A stretch of DNA of 64,000 bases. It comes from Acinetobacter sp. GSS19 (GTDB lineage Bacteria > Pseudomonadota > Gammaproteobacteria > Pseudomonadales > Moraxellaceae). Location: the NCBI RefSeq assembly GCF_028621895.1, contig NZ_CP117520.1, positions 930,001-994,000 on the forward strand. Direction: 5' to 3'. Made by a program: the position numbers and the translations under genes. Positions 24,441-34,084 of this stretch are shown here, piece after piece (positions within the stretch are counted from its first letter, which is position 1; every line of letters starts with the position of its first letter). Under the pieces are notes generated by a model. That model saw only the letters and a list, made by a program, of their open reading frames with translations, searched no databases and had not been told where the DNA came from.

Positions 24441-26429
24441 ATGACGACCCCTTTGAACGAACGTCGTATTGCAAATGCAATTCGTGTACTGGCTATGGAT
24501 GCTGTGCAAAAAGCCAACTCAGGACATCCAGGTGCACCGATGGGGATGGCAGATATCGCTGATGTGGTTTGGCGTGAATTCCTGAATCATAACCCAAGCA
24601 ACCCGCAATGGGCGAACCGTGACCGTTTTGTGTTGTCGAATGGCCATGGCTCAATGCTGCACTATGCACTTTTGCATTTGACCGGTTATGAGCTTTCGAT
24701 TGAAGACTTAAAACAGTTCCGTCAACTCCACTCAAAAACACCAGGACATCCTGAATACGGTTATGCGCCAGGTGTGGAAACGACGACAGGTCCTTTAGGT
24801 CAAGGGATTGCCAATGCAGTGGGGTTCGCTTTAGCTGAAAAAACACTGGCAGCACAATTCAACAAAGATGACTTGAGTATCGTCGATCATTACACCTACT
24901 GTTTCCTAGGTGATGGCTGCTTGATGGAAGGGATTTCACATGAAGTCTGTTCATTGGCGGGTACTTTACAGCTGGGCAAACTGATTGCTTATTATGATGA
25001 CAACGGGATTTCGATTGATGGTGAAGTCGAAGGCTGGTTCTCTGACGATACCCAAAAACGTTTTGAATCGTATGGCTGGCAGGTCATTCGTGTCGACGGT
25101 CACGATGCTGAAGCCATCCGTCAGGCGACTGTTGCAGCGAAAGCAGAAACGAAGAAACCAACGATTATTATCTGTAAAACCATTATCGGTTTAGGCTCTC
25201 CGAACAAACAAGGTAAAGAAGACTGTCACGGTGCACCACTGGGTAATGACGAAATCAGCTTGACTCGCGAAGCATTGGGTTGGAAGGATGAGCCATTTGT
25301 GATTCCTGCTGACGTGTATGCAGCATGGGATGCGAAAGCCAAAGGCGCAGAAACTGAAGCAGCCTGGAATGAACGCTTTGCGCAATATCAAGCGAAATAT
25401 CCAACTGAAGCAGCCGAATTGCAACGTCGTCTTTCAGGTGAATTGCCAGCCGATTTTGTCGCAAAGGCCGATGCCTACATCGCTGAAGTCAATGCAAAAG
25501 CTGAAACAATTGCGACCCGTAAAGCTAGCCAAAATGCGATTCAGGCTTTTGCACCGGAACTTCCTGAAATTCTAGGTGGTTCTGCTGACTTAGCCGGTTC
25601 TAACCTGACCCTTTGGAAAGGTGCGCAAGGTGTACAAGATAACCCTGCAGGCAACTACGTACACTATGGTGTGCGTGAGTTTGGTATGACCGCGATTGCG
25701 AATGGTGTTGCATTGCATGGTGGTTTCATTCCTTACGTAGCCACCTTCCTGATGTTTATGGAATATGCGCGTAATGCGGTACGTATGTCGGCATTGATGA
25801 AACAGCGCGTGATTCACGTGTATACCCATGACTCTATTGGTCTAGGTGAAGATGGCCCGACGCATCAGCCAATTGAACAGATTGCCTCACTGCGTGGTAC
25901 ACCGAATTTGAACACTTGGCGTCCAGCAGATACGGTTGAAGCAGCAATTTCTTGGAAATCCGCTTTGACGCGTTCAGAAGGCCCAACGGCTCTTATCTTC
26001 TCTCGTCAGAACTTGCCATTCCAGACGCGTACTCCAGCACAAATTGAGAATGCGGCGAAAGGCGGTTATGTCTTGGCTGAAGAAAAAGGCGAATTGAAGG
26101 CAATCATTATTGCGACAGGTTCAGAAGTTGCCTTGGCGATGGAAGCTTATGCACAGCTTGACGGTGTGCGTGTTGTATCTATGCCGTGTGCTGAAGAATT
26201 TATGAAGCAAGATGCCGCATATCGTGAAGCAGTATTACCAGCTGCGATTCGTGCACGTGTTGCAGTTGAAGCAGCGCATGTGGACTACTGGTGGAAGTTT
26301 GTAGGTCTGGACGGCAAAGTTATCGGCATGACGACCTATGGTGAGTCTGCGCCAGCCAAAGATCTGTACCAGTACTTTGGTATCACGACTGAAGCTGTGG
26401 TTGCGGCAGTGAAAGAATTAACAGCGTAA
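24441..26429 (+). CDS. tkt: Transketolase
   Basis: A 662-residue thiamine-diphosphate enzyme of the pentose phosphate pathway, moving two-carbon ketol units between sugar phosphates. The motifs are clear: [12 protein letters not shown] near the N-terminus, the ThDP motif LGDGCLMEG...DDN (about 155-185), central [10 protein letters not shown] and [16 protein letters not shown]. Length is standard. Since Acinetobacter generally lacks a complete oxidative pentose branch, tkt and tal here likely make pentoses and erythrose-4-phosphate from glycolytic intermediates (known biology, not visible here). A strong terminator follows. Confidence 0.98.
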   Translation: MTTPLNERRIANAIRVLAMDAVQKANSGHPGAPMGMADIADVVWREFLNHNPSNPQWANRDRFVLSNGHGSMLHYALLHLTGYELSIEDLKQFRQLHSKTPGHPEYGYAPGVETTTGPLGQGIANAVGFALAEKTLAAQFNKDDLSIVDHYTYCFLGDGCLMEGISHEVCSLAGTLQLGKLIAYYDDNGISIDGEVEGWFSDDTQKRFESYGWQVIRVDGHDAEAIRQATVAAKAETKKPTIIICKTIIGLGSPNKQGKEDCHGAPLGNDEISLTREALGWKDEPFVIPADVYAAWDAKAKGAETEAAWNERFAQYQAKYPTEAAELQRRLSGELPADFVAKADAYIAEVNAKAETIATRKASQNAIQAFAPELPEILGGSADLAGSNLTLWKGAQGVQDNPAGNYVHYGVREFGMTAIANGVALHGGFIPYVATFLMFMEYARNAVRMSALMKQRVIHVYTHDSIGLGEDGPTHQPIEQIASLRGTPNLNTWRPADTVEAAISWKSALTRSEGPTALIFSRQNLPFQTRTPAQIENAAKGGYVLAEEKGELKAIIIATGSEVALAMEAYAQLDGVRVVSMPCAEEFMKQDAAYREAVLPAAIRARVAVEAAHVDYWWKFVGLDGKVIGMTTYGESAPAKDLYQYFGITTEAVVAAVKELTA

Positions 26430-26445
26430 TCGACTGTGAGTGTGA

Positions 26446-26469
26446 AGACGCCCTTCGGGGCGTTTTTTT
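26446..26469 (+). terminator. Intrinsic terminator after tkt
   Basis: ACGCCC-TTCG-GGGCGT tetraloop hairpin followed by seven T. Confidence 0.95.
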
Positions 26470-26695
26470 ATGCAAAGGATTTTTGGTTTTTAAATAGTGT
26501 AACCAAATCCATACACAGTACTACAGCGACCTAGAATAAGAGGATTTAAATTGGGACAATAAATGCTGAGTTAATCACATGCAGCAAAAAATGATGTTCT
26601 ATATTTAAAACGATCTGTTTTATCTATGACAATGAAATTCAAACCATAATCTCTAAAATAAGCACTATTGATAAATTCTTCGATGAGATAACACA

Positions 26696-27283
26696 ATGAC
26701 TTCTTTAAAAGCTTTAGGTCTAGGCCTAGCAGTCGCAACTGCAACAACATTCACCTTCGCAAAGCCAGTAGCATATCAGATTGATCCGACTCACACGGCC
26801 ACAGTGTTCTCTTGGAGCCATTTCGGTTTCTCTACACCATCTGCAAACTTCTCTGATATTCAGGGTACGATCAATGTGGATAATGCTAAACCATCTAATT
26901 CTTCAGTGAATGTAACCATTCCATTGTCAAGTCTGAATACCAACGTAAAAGCGTTGGATGAGCATTTGAAAACTGCGGATTTTTTTGATGCGGCAAAATA
27001 TCCAAACATCACTTTCAAAAGTACTAAGGTGCAGCCTGTAGGTAAAAACAAATATAAAATTACGGGTGACTTGACTATTAAAAATGTGACCAAGCCAGTA
27101 GTTTTGAATGCTGTATTGAATAAACAAGGCGAACACCCAATGACCAAAGCACAGGCCATCGGTTTCAATGCAACAACTTCATTTGACCGTTCTGCATTTG
27201 GCGTAGGTGCTTATGTGCCAAACGTAGGTGATAAAATCACGGTAAACATCACTACCGAAGCTTCTGTACCGGCACAAAAATAA
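26696..27283 (+). CDS. YceI family periplasmic protein
   Basis: A 195-residue exported protein. The signal peptide is about residues 1-22 (TFTFA|KP). The mature part has the YceI lipocalin-like pattern: YQIDPTHTATVFSWSHFGFS, FFDAAKYPNITFKST and FNATTSFDRSAFGVGAY. The fold is a beta-barrel binding isoprenoid or polyisoprenoid lipids in characterised homologues (TT1927b). Such proteins are often base- or stress-inducible. It is monocistronic, with a terminator 18 bp after the stop. Confidence 0.93.
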   Translation: MTSLKALGLGLAVATATTFTFAKPVAYQIDPTHTATVFSWSHFGFSTPSANFSDIQGTINVDNAKPSNSSVNVTIPLSSLNTNVKALDEHLKTADFFDAAKYPNITFKSTKVQPVGKNKYKITGDLTIKNVTKPVVLNAVLNKQGEHPMTKAQAIGFNATTSFDRSAFGVGAYVPNVGDKITVNITTEASVPAQK

Positions 27284-27300
27284 GCGGTTCTAGTGGCTCA

Positions 27301-27328
27301 AAAAAGCACCCAATCGGGTGCTTTTTTA
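27301..27328. terminator. Bidirectional terminator between yceI-like gene and amidotransferase
   Basis: AAAAAAGCACCC - AATC - GGGTGCTTTTTT stem with runs on both sides. Confidence 0.93.
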
Positions 27329-27340
27329 TTGGTGAGTAAA

Positions 27341-28057
27341 TTATGCCGACGTACTGATCTGCTCCAGAAAACCTTGAATAATGTGTTTGGCCTGTATTTC
27401 TAATGTTGCAGCATAACGCTGGTTATCTGCACGCAAGGCTGGAATAGAAATCTGTGCCTGGCGTAATTCACAATGATGGCCGATCAGCCATTTTTCCAAG
27501 TATTCTTCCGCAACTTCTAAATGAAACTGTAAGGCTAGAATGGTGTGACCGACCTGAAAGGCTTGATGGGAATAAAGTTCTGTTCCTGCCAGTAAAGTTG
27601 CCTGCGCGGGAAGGTCAAAAGTATCGCCATGCCAGTGTAAGACAGGGGTATTTTGTAAAGCCTGGAGCGGGTTGTCAGCTACCGGCAACAGGTTAAGATT
27701 GCTCCAGCCAATTTCTTTCTGTGTTCCGGCATATACCCGTGCACCTAAGGCATGTGCAATCAGTTGGGCACCCAGACAGATCCCGAGTGTTGGCAGATTT
27801 TGTGCCAGCCGTTTTTTTAATAACTCAATTTCCGCGCTGAGAAACGGGTAATCAGTATGATCATAAACCCCGATCGGGCCACCGAGAATAATGGTTAAAC
27901 CCTTAAATTCGAGAGCCTGACGTAGATCATCTACCCCCGCTTCAAAATAACGTACCCGGTAGCCGAGTTGGTAAAACAGGTCTTCAAGGGAGCCTAAATC
28001 TTCAAAAGCCAGATGCTGAATGGCATAAATTGTTTTTTGAAAGCTAGATGGTGTCAT
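27341..28057 (-). CDS. Class I glutamine amidotransferase
   Basis: A 238-residue stand-alone amidotransferase domain. The nucleophile elbow GICLGAQ has Cys94; the second catalytic pair lies in LALQFHLEV (His and Glu, about 187-189). Closest in type are GuaA-like stand-alone amidotransferases annotated as 'glutamine amidotransferase' or 'GMP synthase-like'. It probably hydrolyses glutamine for an unknown acceptor, or acts as a gamma-glutamyl hydrolase. There is no synthetase partner nearby. Divergent from the AhpD-like gene. Confidence 0.88.
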   Translation of the reverse strand: MTPSSFQKTIYAIQHLAFEDLGSLEDLFYQLGYRVRYFEAGVDDLRQALEFKGLTIILGGPIGVYDHTDYPFLSAEIELLKKRLAQNLPTLGICLGAQLIAHALGARVYAGTQKEIGWSNLNLLPVADNPLQALQNTPVLHWHGDTFDLPAQATLLAGTELYSHQAFQVGHTILALQFHLEVAEEYLEKWLIGHHCELRQAQISIPALRADNQRYAATLEIQAKHIIQGFLEQISTSA

Positions 28058-28216
28058 GGGATCAGCACAATAAAAAACTTGCTTTCACCTTAAGCAAAAG
28101 TTCGAAAAAAACCAACCTGATTTTAATCAACGGGAAATATCTTAAATAAAATATTAAAAAATATATTATAAAATTGTATAATAAATAAAATTTCAACCTG
28201 CTCAGGTAAGAAGATC

Positions 28217-28570
28217 ATGTCCTATCAAGAATTGACCCATCATATTTCCAAGAATTTGAAACACATGCATAAAGAATCACCGGATTTGATGCAGAGCTTT
28301 CATTCATTGAGTCAAAATGCATTGAAAGCGGGGGTATTAGATCCCAAAACCAAAGAATTTATTGCACTGGCGATTGGGGTGGCGAACCGTTGTGATGGCT
28401 GCATCGGTTTTCATACCAAAGCGCTGGTGAAACTGGGTACCAGTTTTGAAGAATTAACGGAAGTGTTGGGCGTCGCTGTTCTGATGGGTGGTGGACCTTC
28501 ATTGATGTTTGCAGCAAATGCTGTCGAGGCATTTCACGAATTTACAGCATTACAACAACCAACTGAATAA
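28217..28570 (+). CDS. Carboxymuconolactone decarboxylase/AhpD-like protein
   Basis: A 117-residue helical protein of the CMD/AhpD family. The active-site pattern E-x(10)-Cys59-x2-Cys62-x3-His66 (CDGCIGFH) shows it belongs to the AhpD-type peroxidase/thiol reductase branch rather than to true decarboxylases. It probably handles peroxides with a thiol reductant. Single gene with its own terminator. Confidence 0.9.
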   Translation: MSYQELTHHISKNLKHMHKESPDLMQSFHSLSQNALKAGVLDPKTKEFIALAIGVANRCDGCIGFHTKALVKLGTSFEELTEVLGVAVLMGGGPSLMFAANAVEAFHEFTALQQPTE

Positions 28571-28592
28571 GAATGCTCGATTGAGCAAAGTC

Positions 28593-28626
28593 AAAAACCG
28601 GATGGAAGTTTCCATCCGGTTTTTTG
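28593..28626. terminator. Terminator between AhpD-like gene and aldehyde dehydrogenase
   Basis: AAAAACCGGATGGAA - GT - TTCCATCCGGTTTTTT. Long perfect stem, usable from both sides. Confidence 0.93.
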
Positions 28627-28646
28627 TGGCGTTCTCACTGAAGCAA

Positions 28647-30158
28647 TCAGAAGAAACCGGCAGGTTTGGTTGAATAGCTGACCAACAGGTTTTTGGTTTG
28701 TTGGTAATGATCCAGCATCATTTTATGGTTTTCACGACCGATACCTGATTTTTTGTAACCACCAAAGGCAGCATGCGCTGGATAAATGTGATAACAGTTG
28801 GTCCAGACGCGACCGGCTTCAATTGCACGCCCTGCACGGTAGGAGGTATGCGCTGAACGTGACCAGACACCGGCGCCGAGACCATAAATCGTATCGTTGG
28901 CAATTTTGATGGCTTCATTAAAATCTTTGAACGTCGTGACGGAAAGAACGGGTCCAAAAATTTCTTCCTGGAAGATTTTCATGCTGTTGTTGCCTTTGAA
29001 AATCGTCGGTTCGATATAGAAACCGCTACCCACTTCCTGACGTGCGCCACCACCAGTCAGCACTTGTGCACCTTCATTGCGTCCTGTGGCGATACAGCCA
29101 AGAATTTTATCTTGCTGTTCCTGAGAGGCTTGTGCACCAATCATGGTTTCTGTATCGAGTGGATGGCCAGTTTTGATGCGTTTTACCCGTTCAATGGCTT
29201 TTTCCAGGAATTGATCCGCAATGCTTTCCTGAATCAGTGCACGTGAAGGGCAGGTACAGACTTCACCCTGGTTCAGTGCGAACATGGCAAAACCTTCGAG
29301 GGCTTTGTCCAGATAGTCATCGTCTTGTGCCATGACATCTTCAAAGAAAATGTTTGGAGATTTACCACCGAGTTCCAGCGTGACCGGAATGATATTTTCT
29401 GTAGCATATTGCATGATCAGCTGACCGACCTGAGTGGAACCGGTGAAAGCAATCTTGGCAATGCGCGGGTTGGTTGCCAGTGGACGGCCAACCTCAACCC
29501 CGTAACCATTGACGATGTTCAGAACACCTGGCGGTAACAAATCCTGGATCAACTCAACCAATACCAGAATACTGACAGGCGTTTGTTCTGCCGGTTTGAG
29601 CACAATACAGTTTCCTGCAGCCAAAGCCGGTGCCAGTTTCCATGCAGCCATCAAAATCGGGAAATTCCATGGAATAATCTGGCCGACAACACCCAAAGGC
29701 TCATGGAAATGATAGGCAATGGTGTCTTCATCCAGCTCAGAAATACCGCCTTCCTGTGCACGTACACAGCCAGCGAAATAACGGAAATGATCAATCGCCA
29801 GTGGAATATCGGCAGCCAGTGTTTCACGGACAGGTTTACCATTGTCCCAAGTTTCTGCAACAGCCAACAGTTCCAGATTCGCTTCGAGACGATCGGCAAT
29901 TTTTAACAGCATGTTTGAGCGGGTGGTGGCCGATGCCTTGTTCCAGCTGATTTTTGCTTTGTGGGCAGCGTCCAGTGCCAATTCGATGTCTTCAGCTGAA
30001 GAGCGCGGAACTTTGGTAAACACTTTACCATCGACAGGGGAAATGTTGTCGAAGTATTCTCCTTTCACAGGAGCGACCCATTCACCCCCAATAAAATTTT
30101 CATATTGAGCTTTAAACTGAACTTTTGAGCCAGGCTGGTTCGGATCGATATAACGCAT
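28647..30158 (-). CDS. NAD-dependent aldehyde dehydrogenase (ExaC/AcoD type)
   Basis: A 503-residue aldehyde dehydrogenase. It has the NAD-binding FTGSTQVGQ, the catalytic Glu in [10 protein letters not shown] and the catalytic Cys in [11 protein letters not shown]; the CTCPSR version is typical of the AcoD/ExaC acetaldehyde dehydrogenase group. It should oxidise acetaldehyde or related short aldehydes to acids. The neighbouring GAF regulator (divergent) and iron-containing alcohol dehydrogenase make an alcohol-to-acid pathway likely. In A. baumannii an aldehyde and an alcohol dehydrogenase of this kind are ethanol-induced, as I recall. A repeat motif shared with the alcohol dehydrogenase promoter lies about 100 bp upstream. 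Confidence 0.92.
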   Translation of the reverse strand: MRYIDPNQPGSKVQFKAQYENFIGGEWVAPVKGEYFDNISPVDGKVFTKVPRSSAEDIELALDAAHKAKISWNKASATTRSNMLLKIADRLEANLELLAVAETWDNGKPVRETLAADIPLAIDHFRYFAGCVRAQEGGISELDEDTIAYHFHEPLGVVGQIIPWNFPILMAAWKLAPALAAGNCIVLKPAEQTPVSILVLVELIQDLLPPGVLNIVNGYGVEVGRPLATNPRIAKIAFTGSTQVGQLIMQYATENIIPVTLELGGKSPNIFFEDVMAQDDDYLDKALEGFAMFALNQGEVCTCPSRALIQESIADQFLEKAIERVKRIKTGHPLDTETMIGAQASQEQQDKILGCIATGRNEGAQVLTGGGARQEVGSGFYIEPTIFKGNNSMKIFQEEIFGPVLSVTTFKDFNEAIKIANDTIYGLGAGVWSRSAHTSYRAGRAIEAGRVWTNCYHIYPAHAAFGGYKKSGIGRENHKMMLDHYQQTKNLLVSYSTKPAGFF

Positions 30159-30255
30159 AGCAATATTCCTTTATTTATAATTTATAGCTGGAGTCAACCT
30201 ACAGCTTTGGTATAAGGTACTTTCGTACATTATTGGATTAGCATAATTAAAAGAA

Positions 30256-30272
30256 GGTAGGAGAAAGGTAGG
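30256..30272. promoter_or_regulatory. Putative operator GGTAGG-N5-GGTAGG (aldehyde dehydrogenase/regulator side)
   Basis: Two GGTAGG hexamers 11 bp apart (30256-30261 and 30267-30272) lie in the divergent region, about 100 bp upstream of the aldehyde dehydrogenase ATG and 30 bp upstream of the regulator ATG. The same motif with identical spacing precedes the iron-containing alcohol dehydrogenase. One helical turn between half-sites fits an activator binding one DNA face. Confidence 0.55.
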
Positions 30273-30302
30273 AATCAGGGGTTTAAAACAAGGAATGTGT
30301 AA

Positions 30303-31487
30303 ATGTTTACGAAAAATGAATTACAACAGCAGCGTGAACGCATTGAAAACCTGCGGCAGCAACTCAGCGTATCACCCAGCCATGCCCAACAGTTAGGCCA
30401 GAGTATTGCAAGCTCATGGCAACGTTCAGTCACGGCTGAAATTCCTCAAGACCGAGTGGCAGCCCCTTTGCTGGAAAGTCGAACGCAACATACCCCCACT
30501 GCGCTCGAAATCGCGATTAGCCATTGTGCGCAAGATTTAAGGCATATTGCCGAGCAGTCCTCGATGGTCGTGGCGATCGGTGATGTTGGCAGCACCATCA
30601 TTTGGAGTGCACCGAGTATGCAGATGCGCAGCGCTGCGGAGCGGGTACATTTTGTAGAAGGTGGACAGTGGCGAGAGGAACTGGTGGGAACCAATGCGTT
30701 GGCCTTATCGTTAAAAACCCAGCAATCGAGTTGTGTGTTTTCCAACGAGCATTTTATGCGCTCTGTACATGACTGGGTCTGTTATGCGGCTCCCATTCTG
30801 GATCCTTATTCCAAGCAGGTTTTGGGGGTCATTGACTTATCCACGACCTGGAATCAGCATAACAGTCTGGGTCTGCTGGCGGCTGAACGTTGTGCTTCAA
30901 TCGTGCAAACGGCCTTGCTTGAGTATCAGAAACAGCAGCTCTATATTCGTGCATTTGCAGTGCCGCAGGTATTGTTTAATGGTAAAACACTGGTGTTGAC
31001 GCCACGTCAGATCGAAATTCTGACCATCTTGGCACTCTGCCCGCAAGGCATGAGTTTAGACCATTTGCATCAGGCACTGTATGGCGAGCGCAAGGTCAGT
31101 ATCGGGACATTGAAAGCTGAAATGTCACAACTACGTGAAGTATTGGGAGGCATGTTGGGTTCGCGTCCATACCGCCTCTTGGTAAATGTTGAAGCCGATT
31201 TTTTACAGGCTGAACGCGCGCTGGATGCAGGTTATATTGAGTCTGCATTAAAATTGTGTACCGGTGTGTTTCTGGCAAAAACGGAAAGTCCCTTCCTGTG
31301 TGCTTGGCGTGCTTGCTTGGAATCCCGACTGAGTGATGCGATCTATAAGGCTCAGGAAACCGATGTACTGCTTAAGCATGTGGCCCATTTTCCTGAAGCC
31401 ATCGATGCGGTCGAGCGTTTGATTGAGCTGCTGCCTCTAGAACATCCGGCTCATCAATGGCTAAATAAATACCAGCAGGATATTTAA
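30303..31487 (+). CDS. GAF-domain transcriptional regulator, AcoR-like but without AAA+ domain
   Basis: A 394-residue regulator. Residues 1-200 resemble the N-terminal GAF sensing region of AcoR-type activators (SIASSWQRSV opening, then GSTIIWSAPS, WREELVGTNALALSL, HFMRSVHDWVCYAAPILDP, VLGVIDLSTTW). AcoR would then have a sigma-54 AAA+ domain; here there is instead a winged-helix-like region (about 235-300, TPRQIEILTILALCPQGMSLDHL...) and a helical tail. It therefore probably activates a sigma-70-type promoter. Divergent from the aldehyde dehydrogenase, with the alcohol dehydrogenase three genes away, it is the natural candidate for binding the shared GGTAGG repeats. Confidence 0.85.
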   Translation: MFTKNELQQQRERIENLRQQLSVSPSHAQQLGQSIASSWQRSVTAEIPQDRVAAPLLESRTQHTPTALEIAISHCAQDLRHIAEQSSMVVAIGDVGSTIIWSAPSMQMRSAAERVHFVEGGQWREELVGTNALALSLKTQQSSCVFSNEHFMRSVHDWVCYAAPILDPYSKQVLGVIDLSTTWNQHNSLGLLAAERCASIVQTALLEYQKQQLYIRAFAVPQVLFNGKTLVLTPRQIEILTILALCPQGMSLDHLHQALYGERKVSIGTLKAEMSQLREVLGGMLGSRPYRLLVNVEADFLQAERALDAGYIESALKLCTGVFLAKTESPFLCAWRACLESRLSDAIYKAQETDVLLKHVAHFPEAIDAVERLIELLPLEHPAHQWLNKYQQDI

Positions 31488-31494
31488 GCGTGGC

Positions 31495-32463
31495 TTACAG
31501 TTTTTTGTTGCTCAGCCAGCTAAATAATTGCTGGTACACCCAATCTCGAACAGTAGGGCCGGAAAGCACCAAATCATGCATGCCATTGTGAATTGTCATT
31601 ACAGTGACATCACCTTGTAATTTATTTGCCATGCGTTCAATATCTTTAACATCGAGAATCAGGTCGCTTTTTTGTGCCTGAATGCCCCATTTTTTCGGAA
31701 AATAGCTTTGATGGGCATGCATCACCAGCGTTGGAACAGGTAGGTGTAGGCCATGCCGTAATTCCTTCTGCGCCTCATGGATAGCATGAATAAAACCCAA
31801 GCTGATACTCGAATATCTTTTCGGTTTCCACAAGATATTAAAATCCCATTCACCATGAAAATCCCGATGCAGGCTTGGCACATACCAGATGTTTAAACCA
31901 CTCGGCACCCGTACATTCGGTAAGTGTGCACCGAGTTTACTCAGTAATGGAAGGCCAACTTTTTTCTTGAGCAGATTGACACTGAAATCATAAAACGGAC
32001 TATTAAGCCAGAGTGCCTTGATCAACGGATGGAACGGATGGTGTGCAGCATAAAGGGTACAGATTAAGCCACCTGTCGAGTGGCCCGCCAAGATCACCTG
32101 ATCATGGCCTTCTTCTCCGATAATCTGCAGGGACTTGCTAATTTCGGGATCATATTCCCGCAGGTCATGGACGGTAAACAGGGTCTGGTGCGCCCGTTTG
32201 GAACGGCCATATTTGCGTAAATCCAAGGCGTAAAAGTCATAACCTTGCTGGTTAAAACGTTCGGCCATTTCGGTCTGAAAAAAATAATCCATGAAACCAT
32301 GGATATACAGTACGGCTTTAGTGCTGGCGATCGTGCCTTTCTTACGGATGAGGGTTGCGACAACAGGACCGTCGTAGTCATCTGGAAAATGCAGGGTTAG
32401 CTGCTGGTAGCCATCACCCAGAATGTCAGTATGGTAGCGTGGAGTATGCGGTGTTTCGGTCAT
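31495..32463 (-). CDS. Alpha/beta hydrolase, serine aminopeptidase S33-like
   Basis: A 322-residue alpha/beta hydrolase. The nucleophile elbow is GHSTGG with Ser129; the oxyanion HGF motif is at 55-57 and the catalytic His is likely in HNGMHDLVLSG near the C-terminus. No signal peptide. The hydrolase_4/monoglyceride-lipase-like pattern suggests an esterase or lysophospholipase acting on small esters. It lies between the GAF regulator (convergent, seven-bp gap) and the alcohol dehydrogenase (same strand), so it may belong to the alcohol locus, for instance releasing alcohols from esters. That is inference. Confidence 0.85.
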   Translation of the reverse strand: MTETPHTPRYHTDILGDGYQQLTLHFPDDYDGPVVATLIRKKGTIASTKAVLYIHGFMDYFFQTEMAERFNQQGYDFYALDLRKYGRSKRAHQTLFTVHDLREYDPEISKSLQIIGEEGHDQVILAGHSTGGLICTLYAAHHPFHPLIKALWLNSPFYDFSVNLLKKKVGLPLLSKLGAHLPNVRVPSGLNIWYVPSLHRDFHGEWDFNILWKPKRYSSISLGFIHAIHEAQKELRHGLHLPVPTLVMHAHQSYFPKKWGIQAQKSDLILDVKDIERMANKLQGDVTVMTIHNGMHDLVLSGPTVRDWVYQQLFSWLSNKKL

Positions 32464-32546
32464 GTCTGAGAGTCGTGTCCTGTCGATACCGCTTCATCCT
32501 TCAATAAACTCCTCTTATTGTCAATTGTTGCTTGTATCTGAGCCCA

Positions 32547-32590
32547 ATAAAAAAGAGGGAAGATCACCAGAATGATCTTCCCCAAAAAAG
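32547..32590 (-). terminator. Terminator of the alcohol dehydrogenase gene
   Basis: GGGAAGATCA - CCAGAA - TGATCTTCCC; on the minus strand it is followed by a long T-run. About 40 bp after the dehydrogenase stop. Confidence 0.88.
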
Positions 32591-32620
32591 TAAGTCACAA
32601 GTAATAGGAGGAGAGTAGAC

Positions 32621-33835
32621 TTACACCGCCGCTTTTAAAATATTGACCACTTGGCCATGAGGTTTGAGGGCTGCCTTGAAGATATTGACCACTTGGCTGT
32701 GATTCGCTTTACGTGGATTAGTCAGCATGCAGGCATCCTTTTGGGCATTTTCCGCCATAATGCTCAGATCTTCCTCTTTCACGCCCAATTCAGCGAGACC
32801 TGATGGAATACCAATTGAGCTAGACAATTCACGGATGGCATTAATTGCAGCATGCGCAGCTTGCGTCACTGTCATCTCCTGAGTATTGACGCCCATCAAT
32901 TCAGCAATTTTGGCATAACGATCCGGGCAGGCAATCAGGTTGAATTCACAGACATGCGGTAATAGGATGGCATTACACACGCCGTGTGGCAGGTTATAGA
33001 AACCGCCCAACTGGTGTGCCATCGCATGGACATAACCCAGAGAAGCATTGTTGAACGCCATACCGGCAAGGTACTGTGCATAACTCATGGCATCACGTGC
33101 TTCAAGATTTTCACCGTTTGCGACGGCTGGACGTAACCACTCACTGATCATGCTGATGGCTTTTTCGGCACAGGCATCGGTAATTGGATTGGCAGCTGTC
33201 GAAACATAAGCTTCAACCGCGTGCGTGAGGGCATCCATACCAGTCGCCGCCGTTAAACCGGCTGGTTTTGCGATCATCAGTTTTGGATCGTCAATCGCGA
33301 TCAGCGGGGTACAGCGCCAGTCGACAATTGCCATTTTGACATGCGTGTCGGTGTTGGTAATGATACAGAAACGGGTCATTTCTGAAGCGGTACCCGCGGT
33401 GGTATTCACGGCAATCAGTGGTGTCATTGGGACTGAGCTTTTATTGATACCTTCGTAGTCGCGAATATGACCACCGCCAGCAGTCACCAAACCAATGCCT
33501 TTGGCGCAGTCATGCGATGAACCACCACCTAGAGATACGATGAAATCACAGCCATTCTCATTGTAGGCGTTGACGCCGTTATGGACGTTAGTGTCTGTCG
33601 GGTTGGGTTCAGCTCCCGGGAAAATGTGACTGTCGACACCGACAGCAGATAGATATTCTGCAATGGTATGTGCAACACCAAATTTATACAGGCCTTCATC
33701 TGTGACGATGAGTGCTTTTTTTGCACCTAAATCGCGTGCTTTGTTACCAATTTCTTTGGCACATCCTGGGCCAAAGAGTGATACACATGGAATATAAAAA
33801 CCATTGGTTTGATCTGCGATATTTTTAAAAGCCAT
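32621..33835 (-). CDS. Iron-containing alcohol dehydrogenase
   Basis: A 404-residue group III (Fe-dependent) alcohol dehydrogenase. The NAD-binding motif GGGSSHDCAKGIG and the metal ligands (Asp/His in TGMDALTHAVEAY, MAHQLGGFYNLPHGVCNAILLPH) are intact. It should oxidise short primary alcohols to aldehydes for the aldehyde dehydrogenase nearby. The C-terminus is unusual: the normal end (HSQVVNIFKAAL) is followed by KP and a second copy, HGQVVNILKAAV, encoded by an imperfect 42-bp tandem duplication. A GGTAGG repeat lies about 90 bp upstream. A terminator follows. Confidence 0.93.
   Translation of the reverse strand: MAFKNIADQTNGFYIPCVSLFGPGCAKEIGNKARDLGAKKALIVTDEGLYKFGVAHTIAEYLSAVGVDSHIFPGAEPNPTDTNVHNGVNAYNENGCDFIVSLGGGSSHDCAKGIGLVTAGGGHIRDYEGINKSSVPMTPLIAVNTTAGTASEMTRFCIITNTDTHVKMAIVDWRCTPLIAIDDPKLMIAKPAGLTAATGMDALTHAVEAYVSTAANPITDACAEKAISMISEWLRPAVANGENLEARDAMSYAQYLAGMAFNNASLGYVHAMAHQLGGFYNLPHGVCNAILLPHVCEFNLIACPDRYAKIAELMGVNTQEMTVTQAAHAAINAIRELSSSIGIPSGLAELGVKEEDLSIMAENAQKDACMLTNPRKANHSQVVNIFKAALKPHGQVVNILKAAV
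32624..32701 (-). repeat. 42/36-bp imperfect tandem duplication at the dehydrogenase 3' end
   Basis: Two copies (32701-32660 and 32659-32624, read leftward) share the core CAAGTGGTCAATAT and encode H(S/G)QVVNI(F/L)KAA(L/V). Third-position differences show the duplication is not recent. Confidence 0.85.
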
Positions 33836-33920
33836 GAATCTTTCCTTCTTCCTTCGTTGTTATTTGACAGGTGACCCTCACCTTGAAACCTAGTATTGAG
33901 TCTGGCAGATGATTTGCCTA

Positions 33921-33937
33921 CCTACCAAAGACCTACC
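33921..33937 (-). promoter_or_regulatory. Putative operator GGTAGG-N5-GGTAGG (alcohol dehydrogenase side)
   Basis: On the minus strand GGTAGG-TCTTT-GGTAGG (33937-33921), continuing to a third overlapping GGTAGG. It lies 86-102 bp upstream of the dehydrogenase ATG. Half-site sequence and spacing are identical to the copy at 30256-30272. Confidence 0.55.
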
Positions 33938-34084
33938 ATTCACAAATGATTTGAAGAAGGGAAATAAAATCAAAATAAAACAGATGGTTGTTTGAATAAT
34001 AAAAATGAGTTGCTGCGTAAAATTGCATAGTCGGCGCTTTCTTGTCACACTGCTCACGCCCTTTCACTCCTTCAGGCCAGAGCC

